Assembly (NCBI GenBank): GCA_021030905.1
Contig: JAGFMI010000019.1
Coordinates: 434,001 to 498,000, forward strand
Reading direction: 5' to 3'
DNA: 64,000 nucleotides
Source of the DNA: Pyrenula massariospora
Taxonomy: Eukaryota > Ascomycota > Eurotiomycetes > Pyrenulales > Pyrenulaceae
Position 1 is the first letter of the stretch, and the number at the start of each line of letters is the position of its first letter. Made by a program: the position numbers and the translations under genes. This document shows positions 1 through 13,200 of this stretch, one piece after another. The notes below the pieces were generated by a model that made no database searches, was not told where the DNA came from, and saw only the letters and a program-made list of their open reading frames with translations.

Positions 1-305
1 TTTGCTGCAATGTATCTATGTGATCAAGTCGGAACCTTTGAAAGGCCGAAATAAGCCTTATGAACGCCCATGTAAAACGTGCGAACATCTACGGAACGGA
101 CATTGGGTTGTGGTTGGCTGAAGGTGATTTTGGTGTGGGTGGACTTCCTGCAAGGCTCGATGGCTCGGCGCTTGGTCAACTTCAACGAGCCGCGGATTGT
201 TGCTGCGCTTGGAAAGCCCAGTTGCTCCCCCCAACTCAAATACCTTATTGTGGTTTCGTTATTTGTCATTGGTGTCCACCGTGAAAAGTATATGTGTTGA
301 TCAAC
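1..305. other. upstream region of the first gene
   Basis: This is the 5' flank of the STAND-type gene that starts at 306. Open frames on both strands are short, overlap each other and mostly lack an ATG start. I see no gene or repeat here. Confidence 0.5.
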
Positions 306-1916
306 ATGGATCCTTTGAGTATCATTTCTCTCATCGATACATGCGCTGCCTTAACAGGGACAGCCGGCAAGCTCGCAGTAGCACTACGAAATTTGGCCGC
401 ACGGCATAAGCATGCTGCGAGGATATTTCGTTCATTGTCAAGCCAATGTAAACTGTTTTCGTGCGCAGTTCGCAAAATTCAAGCGTGGATGGAAGAAGAC
501 AGGGAGGCGACACAACTTGATGACAGCACTTTGGATCAGTTAATGGATAGTTTGGATTGTGCTCATGAGACGATCTTTGCCCTTCATTCTGAATTGGACA
601 AGATATCAGACGGCTCCGTCAAAACCTTTCGGCAGAAAGCGAAAGTGGTTTGGACCGAGCAGGAACTCAAAAATCTCGAAGATGCTATTCACAAGCAAAT
701 CACCGGTCTGACCCTTATTCTTCAGATCATGAACCTACCTACTACACGGAGACAGAAGGAAAAGCTTTCAGAGAAGAATTCGGTCTTTTTGGAGACCCGG
801 ACATCCGCTATGTCATTTCGCGATCCAGAAACTTCGACCATCAGAGGAGGTGATGCGGCTGACACAATATGCGCATCACGAAACTCGATGCGACTGTCAC
901 AAAAGCGTAGATTTGATTTTGACGATATTCTAATGACTAGCCCTGTCTACCTGCGAAATCGTATCAAAAATTTTGCGCTTCAACCCGCTTCTGGGGAAGA
1001 AAGAAAAATACAAGAGATGCCAGCAGCTCCTATCGTAAGTGTGACTAGGGAAGAGCACAGGGTAGAAGATGTTCGAGCAGATACCACAGTGAGTATGGCT
1101 GTAGAGACGTTGCAAGGTGTACAAGATCTCTCAGCAGCTCCTGCCGCTGGTGTGAATGGGAAAGAGAAGCAACAAGACAACCCAGCGGCTGTCATGGCAA
1201 ATGCGTCTGATAATGAGGAAAACACAAAACCTTTCCTAGCGGCAAACATCTTGCCCCCAAAGCTCTTGGAGTCTCCCAGCAATCCGTCTTCCAGGGCTGA
1301 TCTTGCGAATAACGCCGCCAATGATTTTCCTATTGTAATCGGCGAGGTCCAGCATTCGCGAGGTCCAAATTATTGTCCAGACGAATTGTTAGATTTTGTC
1401 GCGCAACTTGTTCTAGAACATGAGGTTCTTCGTGAGTACTGTTGGAAAAAGGGCCTTCCAGTCTACTGCTAACTACAATGCGAAGTGAATGAGTATGCAG
1501 AGAAGACCAATTGTCTCTCTGTGAAAAATGCATATTGCAGATTGCTGCAGAACAAACGTGAGACATCTCAATTTGAGATGATGATGATGAATGATCGCCT
1601 ACAAGAGCAATTGGGGTGGTCTCAGATAAACACCGCAGGTTGGGAAATTCTTGGCAAAAAGGGACATTTGGCACTCAAAGACCCGACTTATGGCCCGACG
1701 ACCGCAGATTCGAGGCAGAAGGAAGAATTTCACGAACCAATAACGCACGTCAATGGTATTCACGAAATGCCAACGCCCTTCAACTCTACGAAGGACGAGA
1801 TCATACCATTCCCAGACGTCATTCTTCCCCACGAAACAGATGAAAACTTAATACATGGCATGCCAGATCGACGAGACCTTCTCATCTGGCTTCAGCACTT
1901 TGGGTCTTTAGAATGA
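306..1916 (+). CDS. Fungal STAND-type N-terminal domain protein, no NTPase domain
   Basis: Exons are 306-1431 and 1501-1916, giving about 513 residues. The ATG at 306 is preferred over an in-frame GTG at 294. The N-terminus reads MDPLSIISLIDTCAALTG, followed by amphipathic helices to about residue 160. This is the style of the helical N-terminal domain on fungal STAND/NACHT and ankyrin proteins. The middle (roughly 170-370) is polar, of low complexity and probably disordered. The intron has a GTGAGT donor at 1432, a CTAAC branch point at 1468-1472 and a CAG acceptor ending at 1500; an AAG at 1485 would also keep frame and drop 15 nt less. No NB-ARC, NACHT, ankyrin or WD repeat follows, so this is a stand-alone N-domain or a shortened family member. 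A role in non-self recognition is inferred from the family only. Confidence 0.65.
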
Positions 1917-3976
1917 GACGAGCTTTAATCACCAATAGCCAAAAGTCTTTGCATACAGGAATATACTTTACACAGCAGCTACTTCTTCCTGCTGCTGACA
2001 AATCACGATCTGAGACCAGGAAATACCAACGATATGTTGTTCTTAGGCACCCGAACTGCGTTGAGGTTCCACAGCCTGCGTGTGCAATTGTGGAGCAGAG
2101 TGAGGATATCCACCTAGGATCTAGGCTTACACATAAGCTTTGATGGTTGATCATGTATCAAATCTAGACCTATTCAAGCAGTATGGGGGCTGTCCGTCGT
2201 TTTCTTTCGGGGGATCGTTGGGCAGTCGGTGAGGTATACGAGAGAAAAGGATTGAAGAGGGTAACATATAAGAATGGAAGCACAAATAGAAACGATTGTT
2301 AAGAAGCTTCCATATGTAGCGCAAACATACCTTGGGCAGCTTAGCTCACACAAAGCGCATGAGGGTCGAGGTGTTGGAGCTCGTCTAGCTGGAAATGTGG
2401 AGCTTAGATCAATATCAATAGAGAGTATTAAGGCATTGTTCTGGTAACGCCAACTGTCAAATAATGCCTGATAGCATCCCTCGGTGACTTAACGTCTATG
2501 CTACTAAATGGGGAGGCAGATTAGCAGGGTATTCCTCCTAATAACCTGAAAAGCCGTCAGGTCAACTATAGCAAAGGACATACGCTAGACAGAATCGACA
2601 GAACGCATTCCTATAAGAACACGCCGAGCCGAATTGACTGAGCCAAAAACTCTGCAGGAAGGAAGAAATTTGATTCACGTCCGGGAGGTGAAAGGACGCC
2701 GATCATATGTCTCCAAAGTCCCATGTCATACTGGTTAGCAAGCCGCAAGCAGCTTCAACGCTGACATCTTCATCACATATTGTACAGCATGTAAAACACC
2801 AATCCTGTCGATAGATAATCCTTTGCTTTAAATAGTGAGTGACTGTTGCGATATATAGGAATATAGCTTGCCAATCAGAATCTGTCTTGCTTAGGACTGT
2901 TCAAGCCAAAGCATCCGATCATTGGTGAGATTCTTGATCCTGGAGCTGCTTGGGGCTTGGAAACATTCAATGGCTTGGCCCGGAAAAAAAGAGGGTGAAG
3001 AATGTCATGCGGGACTGCCAAGGCATTGCTCAGCCGTACAGTTATCAAGGCTTGCAGTCAGAATCAATCCTAGGCGCGCTCTTCGCGCCGACTGAAACAC
3101 TATCCCGCGACAGCAAGCCCTGGTCGTAAGACGCATCGATCTCCTGCCCTTCATGCTCTTGATTTGTTGGAAAATCGCTAAGGTTTTCTGCCCCATCAAC
3201 AGGCAACTAGAGCAAACAGTAGGGCCCCCTCGGCACTTTGGAATATTTCCTCAGGCGGTGCCGCAACGTTTTACTTCTGTTTAACAATAGTACCTACGGC
3301 AAATGTTGCGAAACAAGCATGGCTTCATGGCATTCCTGTGGAAACCTTGCTATGAGTCATTTATCATGGCGCCGCATTCTTAGCTCAATGATTTGGCGGT
3401 GTTTCATGCTCGGATAAATTTTCCCATTTGTACACGAAGCCGAAGTAAACCATTTCCGCTTGAACCATGTTGACTCTGTATAAGTACACGAAACGATATC
3501 GCGCATTTTCGACCCTTGACCGATCCGACCTGTGATCTGCAAAGCGGTCCGGAGTTGTTTCTTTTTTTTTCGGACTAAAGAATCCGAGAAGAGCCGCTCA
3601 ACAACGTACATTTATCAATCTTGTTTCAATTGTTCATAATGCGTCCTTAATCATTCTTTGCTACCACCACGAGACAATGAAGGATACCCCTTGTCACCTC
3701 GGCACAACTTCTGTTAGAGATTGACGGAGTCATGTCTTCATTCTCTACCTGCCCGTGAGAATTTTGGCCCCTTTATGCTTGTTCGAGCAGTCATGCATGC
3801 ATGTTCCTAACAGCTTCCTGCCGCTTCCCGAGCTGTCAATGTACATTCAACAATAGTGCTAAACCGTATATCGATGTCATATACAGTGGAGCCTTCTCTG
3901 CTAGAAGAGATGTTCTGTCTAAATAGCTTCACTTGCTCATTCAAGTCCCAACCGAAAGAAGAGTTGATTGTCCCTC
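1917..3976. other. 2-kb intergenic region
   Basis: Only short, mutually overlapping open frames are seen on both strands. None has a start with a plausible intron chain or a recognisable motif. There is a run of nine T at about 3560. I see nothing else. Confidence 0.5.
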
Positions 3977-4711
3977 ATGGCAAACGTACCACAGTGTTTC
4001 GAAGGCCAGCCTGATCTAGAGGTCACTTATCACAGTGCTCCAGAAGTTCTTACTCCCACCGGACTTGAAGTTTTAAGGGCTGAGCCAGACCAATCAAAGG
4101 AGCTAAGTACAATCGGTAAACCAAATTGGAGATTCAGAGTTCGACAAAGCTTTCAGGCTCGGCAAAAATATTTCTGGATTTTTGTCGCACTGCTCGGCGT
4201 AATTATTATTGGCGCAGCTGTTGGTGGTGGCATTGGCGGTGCTTTCGCTGTAAAGAATTCTTCAAAGGACAAGTAAGTGCTCGATACGGTCAACAAAGCC
4301 AATCTGTCCATACTGATAAAGATACTCGAAAGCATTTCAAGCTCCATCACAGCTTGCTTCAATCCAAGTACCCAGTCCTCCTCTTTCCACACAACTTCCG
4401 TCAATCCAAGTATCCAGTCCTCCTCGTCCCCCACAGCTTCCATCAATCCAAGTATCCATTCCACGTCGGCCCCCACTCAGTCAACGTTCACCATTGTTCC
4501 CGGACCTCTCTCTACATCGAAATTCTCCCAAAGCTCTTCTACAACCTCGTCCACCGTTTTTAACTCTATACCTTCCTTATTGCCACTCCCGCAAACTCCA
4601 CTGCCCTCAGGAACTCCATTGCCATCGCGCATCAATCGAGCTCTCTGGTCTTCCGAAAGATCAAGTCTGCGAGATACAACCCGTCACACCGCCTCTATTT
4701 CCTCTGAGTAG
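3977..4711 (+). CDS. Single-pass membrane protein with Ser/Thr-rich repeat tail
   Basis: Exons are 3977-4272 and 4342-4711, about 221 residues. The intron has a GTAAGT donor at 4273, a branch-like ACTGAT near 4312 and an AAG acceptor at 4341 (4332 is an alternative in frame). The cytosolic N-terminus carries the LEV motifs (PDLEVTYHSAPEVLTP, TGLEVL) common before the membrane segment in a fungal family of membrane-anchored lectin-like proteins. A membrane segment follows at about residues 58-85 (YFWIFVALLGVIIIGAAVGG), then a Gly-rich stretch. The outer part is Ser/Thr/Pro-rich, probably O-mannosylated, with three 14-residue repeats beginning NPS. In related proteins a lectin-like domain usually follows the stalk; here the frame ends first, so this is a stalk-only version or a missed exon. 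Function unknown. Confidence 0.55.
4359..4484 (+). repeat. 42-nt tandem repeat, three copies, in coding sequence
   Basis: Three units start at 4359, 4401 and 4443, each beginning TCAATCCAAGTA. Each encodes a 14-residue Ser/Thr-rich block starting NPS. Units 1 and 2 are the most alike and unit 3 diverges at its end. The length is a multiple of three, so copy changes would keep frame and alter stalk length. Confidence 0.8.
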
Positions 4712-6033
4712 TAGCACACTTCTGCCGCTGGACTTTGAAAGCGCCTTCAGCTGGACTAAATAGGCAAGTTGCAAGGGCTCGTGTCGGACGAGAGGGGGCT
4801 CATCAGGGGAATGATACCAAACCTAGCATATACGACCCGGGTTTGTAGCAAGAGCTGGATGGGCCCAGACTAGTGAGACACGCCAACGAACCATTTCCGA
4901 TATTTTAGCAGGCGTCTAGTTACAGACGATGACACTGTGAAGCAGAATGAGGATATCTACCCCGAGTTCTTGCTTACCCATTGGCTTTGGCGATTATTTG
5001 TAAATTCATTCTCGACTTATTAAATTAACGATAGTGCCCAAGAGAGAGGGCGCAGCTCTGGAAGATTAATGAGCGTCATATAATCTTCTGTATTTATCTC
5101 CCTGATGCTACTATTTCAGACCCTTCATGCTGTGTCCAGTGCTGGCGAAAGCGATGATATCAACCGCATATCCACGCCATACGAGAGAAGATCGTTGCCC
5201 TATCGATAGAACCGGCTCCATCGACGACCTTACCGCCCTCGTAAACATTCTGTCTTCGCACCAAGAGCGACGCTAAACTAGTTTTCACCGTCGCTTTGTA
5301 CAGAACCATTGGCTTCTGCACAGCGAAGTATCTTGCTCCGCAAATCTGGCTCGGTGCTGTCAAGCTATCCATCTCATCCTCTGGCTGTGTATTTTACTGC
5401 GCTGCCAATGATGGAGAAACAGGACTTAGCAGATTCTTGCCAAGTGGAACCCATAGGCTCTTGCCTAAGACACAAACTCTACCCTGATGGACTCTTTTAG
5501 TGGTGCCCCAGGTCACCACTAAGGAGGTACACTATGTCAATTTAGGTAACGTTACGTAATGGGTAATAGGTACGGCGATGAGGGGGTTCAGCCTCAACCG
5601 TTTTGCACGCATGATATAATTTTCTACATAACTTATATTGCAATTGCTCATAATACTTTTAGCGGAGGTTGATTGTGTTTCCGTGAATTGTCACAATTTC
5701 GATCCAACTCGGTCCGAACCGTACATAATCCACGGGCGAATCCACCCCGACCCAGACTGAGGACCGACTAAATAGAATCGGTAGACCATGGTGATGTCAT
5801 ATCACCACAGACATCTAACTTATTACCAGGGTCACGGACGATGCCATAGAAGAATATGGGGGCATTGGAGCAGCAATTGCATCGAATTTAGCATTAGTTA
5901 TGTAATGGTTTGGATGATTGATTGATTGTGGATCTATTTAGAATGAAAGGAAGAAGACAGCAGGTGTATTTATTGTCATTGTGCCTTCTCTACGCAAGCA
6001 TGTGCCCGCCTAACACTTCTCCTATATCCCGTT
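4712..6033. other. 1.3-kb intergenic region
   Basis: No convincing gene. A short hairpin (GGTGAT...ATCACC) lies near 5789-5806. Two overlapping plus-strand frames at 5296-5500 lack motifs or splice sites and are not called. Confidence 0.45.
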
Positions 6034-6421
6034 TCACGGATCACAGAACGCGAGGAACTGATTGATCTGCCCCAGCCGCGGGAAATACTCCTGTCCCGTG
6101 TTTCCGTTGTTGAAGGTCTGGACCAGCTCATCTCCACCGCTCTCGTAGAGCTCGATGTTGCAGTTGCTGAAGGAGTTGTACTCCAGGTACTGGCAGCCGG
6201 GGGTGTCGAAGGGGCCCACGCTCCCACCCGGCGGACAGTAATGTACGGGGGCACCGGCTGAGCCGGTGGTGCAGTCGAAAAAGATACCGGTGTTCTGCGC
6301 ATTCGTAGCCAGGGGGTGGGAAAGTCCGACTAGGCACGTTTGTTAGCTCAAGTCGACGAGGTGAGGGTCTTGGCTTACACAAAAGGTACGTTACGAGTTG
6401 TGATAGATGGCTCTTTCGCAT
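6034..6421 (-). CDS. Small secreted Cys-containing protein (effector-like)
   Basis: Exons on the minus strand are 6421-6379 and 6329-6034, joined across a 49-nt intron with a GTAAGC donor, a CTAAC branch point and a TAG acceptor. The product is 112 residues. Residues 1-25 look like a signal peptide (MRKSHLSQLVTYLLFGLSHP), with likely cleavage after LATNA. The mature part of about 87 residues has five Cys (in FFDC, VHYC, TPGC, FSNC and LAFC), many Gly/Asn and no membrane segment. A TATA-rich run lies about 160 nt upstream. Size, secretion signal and Cys content match fungal small secreted proteins and candidate effectors; I know no named family. Five Cys is odd for a fully disulphide-paired protein, so one may be free or the protein may dimerise. 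Confidence 0.7.
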
Positions 6422-9400
6422 CTTGGCTGTTTGATCTTGGTTTAACCCAAGAGATATGTTTCGCAGTGTAGCTTAAAGTGTTGAGAATATCGGAGTGAGT
6501 GGTAGGCAGATTGCTTAGCTCGTGCTAGAAGTTTGGCGTCGGTTTAGAAAATATTCTTCCCTCGCAGAGATACAGCCATATATATATATGTACATAGTAA
6601 GACTCCATTGTGGCCGCATCATTTGGATAATCAATTTCACAGTGTGTGGATAATCATTAGCGCATGGCACGGCCGAGAATTCCCTCTTATCCTGCACATG
6701 CTGATCGTGTTTGCGAGTTCCGCATTATATATGTGGTTAGTAGAAGTTGACGCTGCCACCAAAAGTGAGCGCCATGGTCACTAGCAACGGAACTTTCTAT
6801 AACGTCGGTGGAGCAAGTTCCGGTAGTTGCTTTATTAAAATCCTTCGTCGAAATTTTTCGTTTGAATTCCTTCCTTCAAACCGTCGTTGTCATCCTTCGT
6901 TGACCTCATTAAATGAAGCAACTCGTGCAGATCCTGCATCCTCAATCTTGATTGAAGTTCTTCTGAAAATTCCGCATTCTTTAGTCAACTTGACCCGAAA
7001 TTCCGTGCCGTGACTTCTTGGTTGATCCTGGTCCACTAATGTTGACAGGATCTTGGCTGGTCCGATCAGCGTCGAGATGAGGCTTGCTATTGGCAATGTG
7101 TGTTCGCAAAAAGTCTCTGAAAGCGGCCTAGGACAGGTGTGATCGAAGCAGGGGTCAAGGTGACACTCCGAAAGGCAGGAGACTTCAAAGCCGAAGTAAC
7201 TAAGGTACGAGAATCTAGGGATTCATTTCTTACCACTGTATCCGGCCTTCAGATGCACCATCATCATTTAGTCTCGGAAAATGATCAAAACTGTGCAAGA
7301 CGGCACAGTCTTTGTTCTTCGTAACGGATACTAGTGCCTCATGAGACTGCAGAATGATTGGACTAATTTATTGACCAGAAAGGCCAGACTAATACTGGCA
7401 GTGGACTGGGTTGACTCATTTCACATGTATGCTGTCGTTCGGCGAATGTGACATCATTGCAAATTGATATAAGTCGTTGCACTCGCGGTCAAAAATTTAG
7501 GAAAGGTACGGTAGCGATAAGGCGTGGCATGCGTTTCTTTAGCGGAAATTGTATCCATCATGTTATATCTGGACAGGTGCTGGGATCACGGAAGTGGATC
7601 ATGAACCAAAAACCCCTAAAGCGCAAGAGCTCGGCAAAATAATCCTTCATCCTTCGAAGGGCGGGGTGGCCATTCTCGTACGTTCAAATAAATGTCCTTA
7701 GGAAGCGCGAGAGGGTTGCTGCTTTTCGTTGGTGATGAATTGTCGTTGAAAAGTCTTGTGAAGATGTAATACTTTCATCCTAGAATTGAAGGCCTTGGGG
7801 GACAATCAACACAAGCAAGGAGAGGTAAGACCAACAACTTCCGGCAGCGAGAGGGTTAGATGTTGAGTTGCTTATTCTCAGTAGAGCCAAGAAAGCTCAT
7901 CTCGCTAATCTTCAACACCAGACGTCTCGTTCATCTTCTATTTAGGCGGGAAGCAGGCTAGCCAGGATTTCAAACTTGCGAAAGCTAAAGTAGTTCAAAG
8001 GAAGGTTTGGTAAATCCGAGATGCGACAAGCGCAGACAAGCGAGCGGGAAGCTTCCGTATGTAGACTAGATGCAACATAAGTCAGCGACCGGGTAAGACG
8101 GCCGCAGATTGACAATTTGTCGAAACCCAGGCCAAACCATCATCCTAAACTGAATCGATGTGGTCAGTCCATCTCTTACAACATGTCCAACGCCCTCCAC
8201 TCTTTTCCAGCCGCTCTCTCCATCTTCCCTCGCACTTCGGCGCATCGTCCCACAGTTAAGACTGACGAGACCATTGATCTTCCTCCTTGATTACTCATTT
8301 TATGACCTCCTGACCCTCATTTCCATCCTCTGCCAAAACTCTGAAGCCTTCTTCTCCAGCGGTCATCTACGCTTCGAGTGAGCTAGCTATGGAGCTTTGT
8401 CCTTCCACTTGAGACACTCCGCTTTGACTGCCTTTTGTATACGCTTGTCGTAAGTTTTGCTGGCTCTAGTTGGTGATCCAGTGGTGTTGTCAGCTCGCCG
8501 ATTTTTGCCTGCTCGTCTTCGTTTGGTAGGAGTTCCAAAAAGATCGCTTGCTTTCCGAAAAGTTGTGATGCGAAAAGATCTTGCAGCAGCGACTGTTGCT
8601 TGATGCTCTGGAGAGACGTCCCCTCTTTTTCCATCAGATTCTTACCAACATCTTTCTCGAAGAGTCTGAAAGGAGAAAGAAGAGAAGCCAGAGCATCATC
8701 AGAGACACCGGCAGTTGTCGACGATCACGGAAGTGGACCGCTGGACTGATCTTGTTTGAAACCCCCGGTTGAGTTTTCGTCATCCTATTCGTTCTTTCTC
8801 GCTTTGCTTTTCTTTTTGCGCTCATGCTTACGCCTCTTTTTCTTGTTCTTTTCCTCGTTTCCATCCAATGTCTGCAACTCTTTCACCACCACTCAGCCTG
8901 CTACCACTAGACTGTTAGGCTTTTAAAAGGCGGTTTTAAAAGAATAGCCGGTTCGCCACCTTTTACTATCTCGTATCCCGTATCTGAGCCGAATGGGCGT
9001 TCCTTCACATTAGTGTTCCTAGACCAGAGTACTATCATCGGCGGTTTCCGGTCGTCTATAGGGCTAATGTCGTCATTGCGCTTCTCGCTTTCCATCTGGG
9101 CTTACACAGTCATCCGTCTCGTTCGATGCCAATCATGAACTCTCTTCAGGTTTTCTTTGACTCTTCACAACGTGCCGTGGCCTTCAACCAATTCCGAAAA
9201 CACGTTCCATTACTCGACACTATCCGGTTCAATTATGGATGCTAATTTGAGCGCTCTCCCCAGCTCTGCGATGATTCTTTACGTTATGGCGAGAAGCCAC
9301 GACGTAGCCACAGGGAGAGCGGAAAGTCAGCCTTCACGGCGTAGGAGACTATTTAACAGCAAAAATTCATCACTTCAAGGGGTATAACACAGAGTTATTC

Positions 9401-10217
9401 GATATAGCAAGTCTTCAATGCGGAACAAGGAAAGCAACGCAAGATGGAAATACTTTGCTAGAAGCTTATGCACAAGGTGGTGGCCTCATGCTTTAAAATT
9501 TACAGAATTCTTTTTGAGACGTCTCAACCTGTCGCCTACTTACGATGTCATAAGGACCTACCGGCAAGAGGAAGAGCCTTTTACTCCATGCTCCAGTGTA
9601 CAATGAGCTCTACTGATGAGATACAAGTCCATAGCAATTATCAGCACATGTCTAGATGGCAGGCTTTGCGCTTTCTTCTCATTGTTTTTCCTTGCTCGCT
9701 GACTTATTCTCGTAGCAGCCGTCAAGATTCGGACCAGTGTAGTTTTCGATAACCTTATTAATAATGAATAAGTAAATATTTTAAAAAAGATCCACCCCCC
9801 CCCTTCACCATCTGAAAACGTTTTCTTGATTTTAATTTCTTTTTACATCAGCGTACTGATCTTTACTGTATTTTAGAGAATACTCGGAGACACTCGTAAT
9901 TAAAATTTGCCGCTGTAACAATATTCTTGCGCGCGTCTAATTTGGGCGTACAGTAGAAGTAGGCATAGGGCTGATTGCATTCTTTTAGCCGGAAAGTAAC
10001 GCTAGGGTTAGAGATGGGAGGTGAAGCTATGGGTAGACGGGTGGTTTGGGTGGATACTAGTGGCGCTGTTCTACTGAGGGTTAGAATGGTGTTGTGTTTG
10101 CATGAGTGCTTTTGAAGATGTTTGAGTGTTGAAGAGACTAGCTCCGCATTGGGAAAATAAGTTTCGTTTTCATTTGAGGTCGGTAGCTGTCATAAAAGAC
10201 AGTGAAGTCCTCCTGCC
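6422..10217. other. 3.8-kb gene-poor region
   Basis: No gene could be supported. Minus-strand frames at 8383-9095 contain a Lys-rich stretch and an open 83-codon tail, but stops are about as frequent as chance over the whole stretch. A run of about nine C lies near 9795 and AT-rich DNA surrounds 9730-9900. The region could hold decayed gene or repeat remains that only a database search would show. Confidence 0.4.
6577..6591 (-). promoter_or_regulatory. Candidate TATA element of the small secreted protein gene
   Basis: A run of alternating TA (CATATATATATATG) lies about 160 nt upstream of the ATG at 6421 on the minus strand. Position and base makeup fit a TATA element, but no start-site evidence exists. 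Confidence 0.3.
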
Positions 10218-13200
10218 CTAACCGTCGTCATCTGCCGGATAATCTTCAGCACGAAGCAAATCCCTCCTAGCAGCTCGGTGAACTGAGGATCCCATTGTGC
10301 TGTCCATATACTGTTTGAAAGCGCGATTCATCTCAGCCACTTTTTCAAAATGTCCTACTTCTATAATAATCTCGTCCTCCTGGTTCTCCGTCTTGTCGAA
10401 TTCCACCAGACCAACAGCCGTGTCCAAAACGTTGCGTATCTCTCGTCCATTCAATTTCAAACTTCGCACATCATTAGAACGAAGTAAGTATTTTTTGGCC
10501 CTAGAGGAGATTCTGAGGTCCCTACGCGCTCCTTCAAGTTGCTTGATCAGCATCTGAAACAGCTGTTCTCGCTGTTCGTTGGAGAAACTGGGATAGTACA
10601 ACATGACATGTATACGGGACAAGATGGCTTGATCGATTGACCCGACGCGATTGGTAGTGAGAAAGATAGGGCCATCGTGAAACTCAAGAAGACGCAGGAA
10701 AATAGAAACAATGCTATTTCTCTTGAAGTCCGACAATTTCCGCGATTCCAGGTAGATGTCAGCTTCATCCAGCACGATAAGCGCCTTCCACAGGCTGGCT
10801 AGGCTCAACCATCGGGACAAATTCTCTTGTATTTCTGCTGCTTCAGCGCCAATAGTCTGACTTGAGAGGGACAGAAGCGGCCTTCCAGTGGCAGCAGCCA
10901 TACACTCGCAGGTAAGGGTCTTGCCAACCCCAGGGGGACCATGGAGAAGAAATATTTGCCCTTTTCCTACGTTTTTGACAAATTGGTCCACGTTGGCATT
11001 CTGGCGAGTATAGGTCGGCTCGTCTTCTTCAGGGTTTGATTTTACCTTGAATTGGGTACACAATGCTTGGAGCAGCATTTTTGTGTGGTTAGCAATGACA
11101 AGACGATCCAAGGCCCCAATAGAGATGCTCGAGTCCAACAAGTGAATGCCATCAAGATCGAGTAGTTCTATTTATCAGTCAGCATCTATGTGCTATACGA
11201 CATAATACGGTTAAAGGCAGAAGGACATCTGAAGACCATAAATGAGATATAGCGGTGCCATTCAGGAATGTACAGTATAATGCATGGATGAATTCGGATG
11301 GCATTATTGTAGAGCGCAAGGGCCACACATAGTACGGTTGTCGAAATCTGGAATAAATGTATACCGGAGGAAGGTTTGAAACAGCCAGGACACTAAGTGA
11401 CGGGGAAAAGCACTCACCCCATTTGTTTTCGTAGAGTACAAAGCCATACACGTATCTCGCACACAATATATATGTCTCATTTGATAGCACACCTTCGTGT
11501 GTTTGAGGATCAATGATCTCGGGATCTGCAGGGTCATCTGAGCCCTTGAGACGCTGATAAGTTGAACGCATCTCCTGTCGATACCTTCGAACTGAATCCA
11601 CCGAGCCGGGAAACTCTTCCGGATCGCGATCGAAACGACGGCGTAAATTTGGTCCGACCTCAACACGATCAGATCGTGATCGCTCTCTCGCGCGAACACA
11701 TAGTCTGGGTGTTTCAATCATTCCTAGACTCTGATCACCATAAAAAGTTTGCATATCTACAACGACTTGACCTTGTATCTTCCGGAAGGGAGGAGACAAC
11801 GTAGATCCTTCATAGGAACAATGTTGTCTCTTAACCAAATGATAATAGAGTTTGCCTCGATTTATCATTGCTTGTTGCGTTTCATTCGCTGTATCAGACA
11901 TTGAGAAGCTTGATGGATATGCTGGGAGCTCTGTAATGGCTTTCTCCCCGTGAAATGGCCAGATCGTGACAGACTTGTGTCGACGCCCCAGATACTCGCC
12001 ATCAAACTCCATATAATATAAGTCTAGCTCAATAGCTTCCAGTCGATCCTTGAGTTCAAGATCTTGATCCGCTCGTAATGCGCGTGATTTCACTTTGATC
12101 TGGCCATCACGTCGATCTACGTCGAAGACGCCACGAAGGGAGCAATTGTCCACCACGCATGCTGATAGAGATCCATTATCCAAGGTATATACTATTGTTC
12201 CTGGGGTAAACAATAGCCATGCCCAAGCGAATGTGCAAGATGGTGTAGGTTCCATATATCGATCTTCCTCTCGAGAGACTTCTACATGGTACTGGTCACG
12301 AATAAAGTCGAGTAAGAGCTTCAAATCCGATGTCCGGTCAATTCCAGACGATGACTGAAATGATTTGCTAACTTCTTCCAAATCTTGAAAATGGTACAAT
12401 ATTGAACAGAAAGGTTCAGGTATTACTAGGGCGCCATTCTCGTAGTGAAGCTCCTGCGGATAGCGAGTCACACCTTGGATCGCCTCGACAATAACGGCCG
12501 ATCGAACGTGAAGGAGCATACCCACCTTCGCTTTGACTTCTATGACCTCGCCCGGATGATAGTAGCCTGGAGGCTGAACGTCGGCGCCAGACGCATCGTT
12601 AGAGGCAGAGGATGCAGGTTCCACGACGGTTCGGGAGAGGGAAGGCCCAGCATACATTGTAACGACTTCGAAAATTCCATGTTGTTGTTCGCTTGCATTG
12701 GTCGATCGTTGCGTCTCAATTGGCTGTCCGTAGAAGTATTGTCTGTCAAGCCGTACATCATCGTAGCCGTCCATGGCATTTCGATGAAGTTGATAGACTT
12801 CCGCACGGTATGTAACGCCTGGTACCTTTTCAGATACCAGTTGGACCGTACGACGGCTCTCTGGTTGCTTCTCGGCGACGTGCTCGCTTAGTTGAAGGTT
12901 TGTTGTAGAAGGACGGGAGCTCTCTCCATTCATTGTCGCCTCCGTCGTACTCTGACTCGTTGAAGCTTCGGAGGTTTCAATTCGTGCCCTCATAGCGTTG
13001 AGCTTTTGCATCAGCTGATCATACTCACTATTTGCTCGTTTCAATCTAGCTTCTGCCTCCGCTAGTTGGTTTAGCATAGCGTCTCCGAGGATCGAAGCTT
13101 CATATCCTGTGACGGTACGTATGTCGATAAGAACACGCTCCATTGCCAACATAAAGCACGAGGATCCGTTGGCCATACTTGCGATGACAAATCCCATTAC

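Noticed and set aside
8383-9390. Minus-strand frame with Lys-rich segment that looked like a gene decayed by repeat-induced point mutation
   Set aside because: Stops over the whole stretch are about as frequent as chance. Every stop codon can be derived from CGA, CAG or CAA by one C-to-T change, so this proves nothing. Other frames in the same stretch are equally open.
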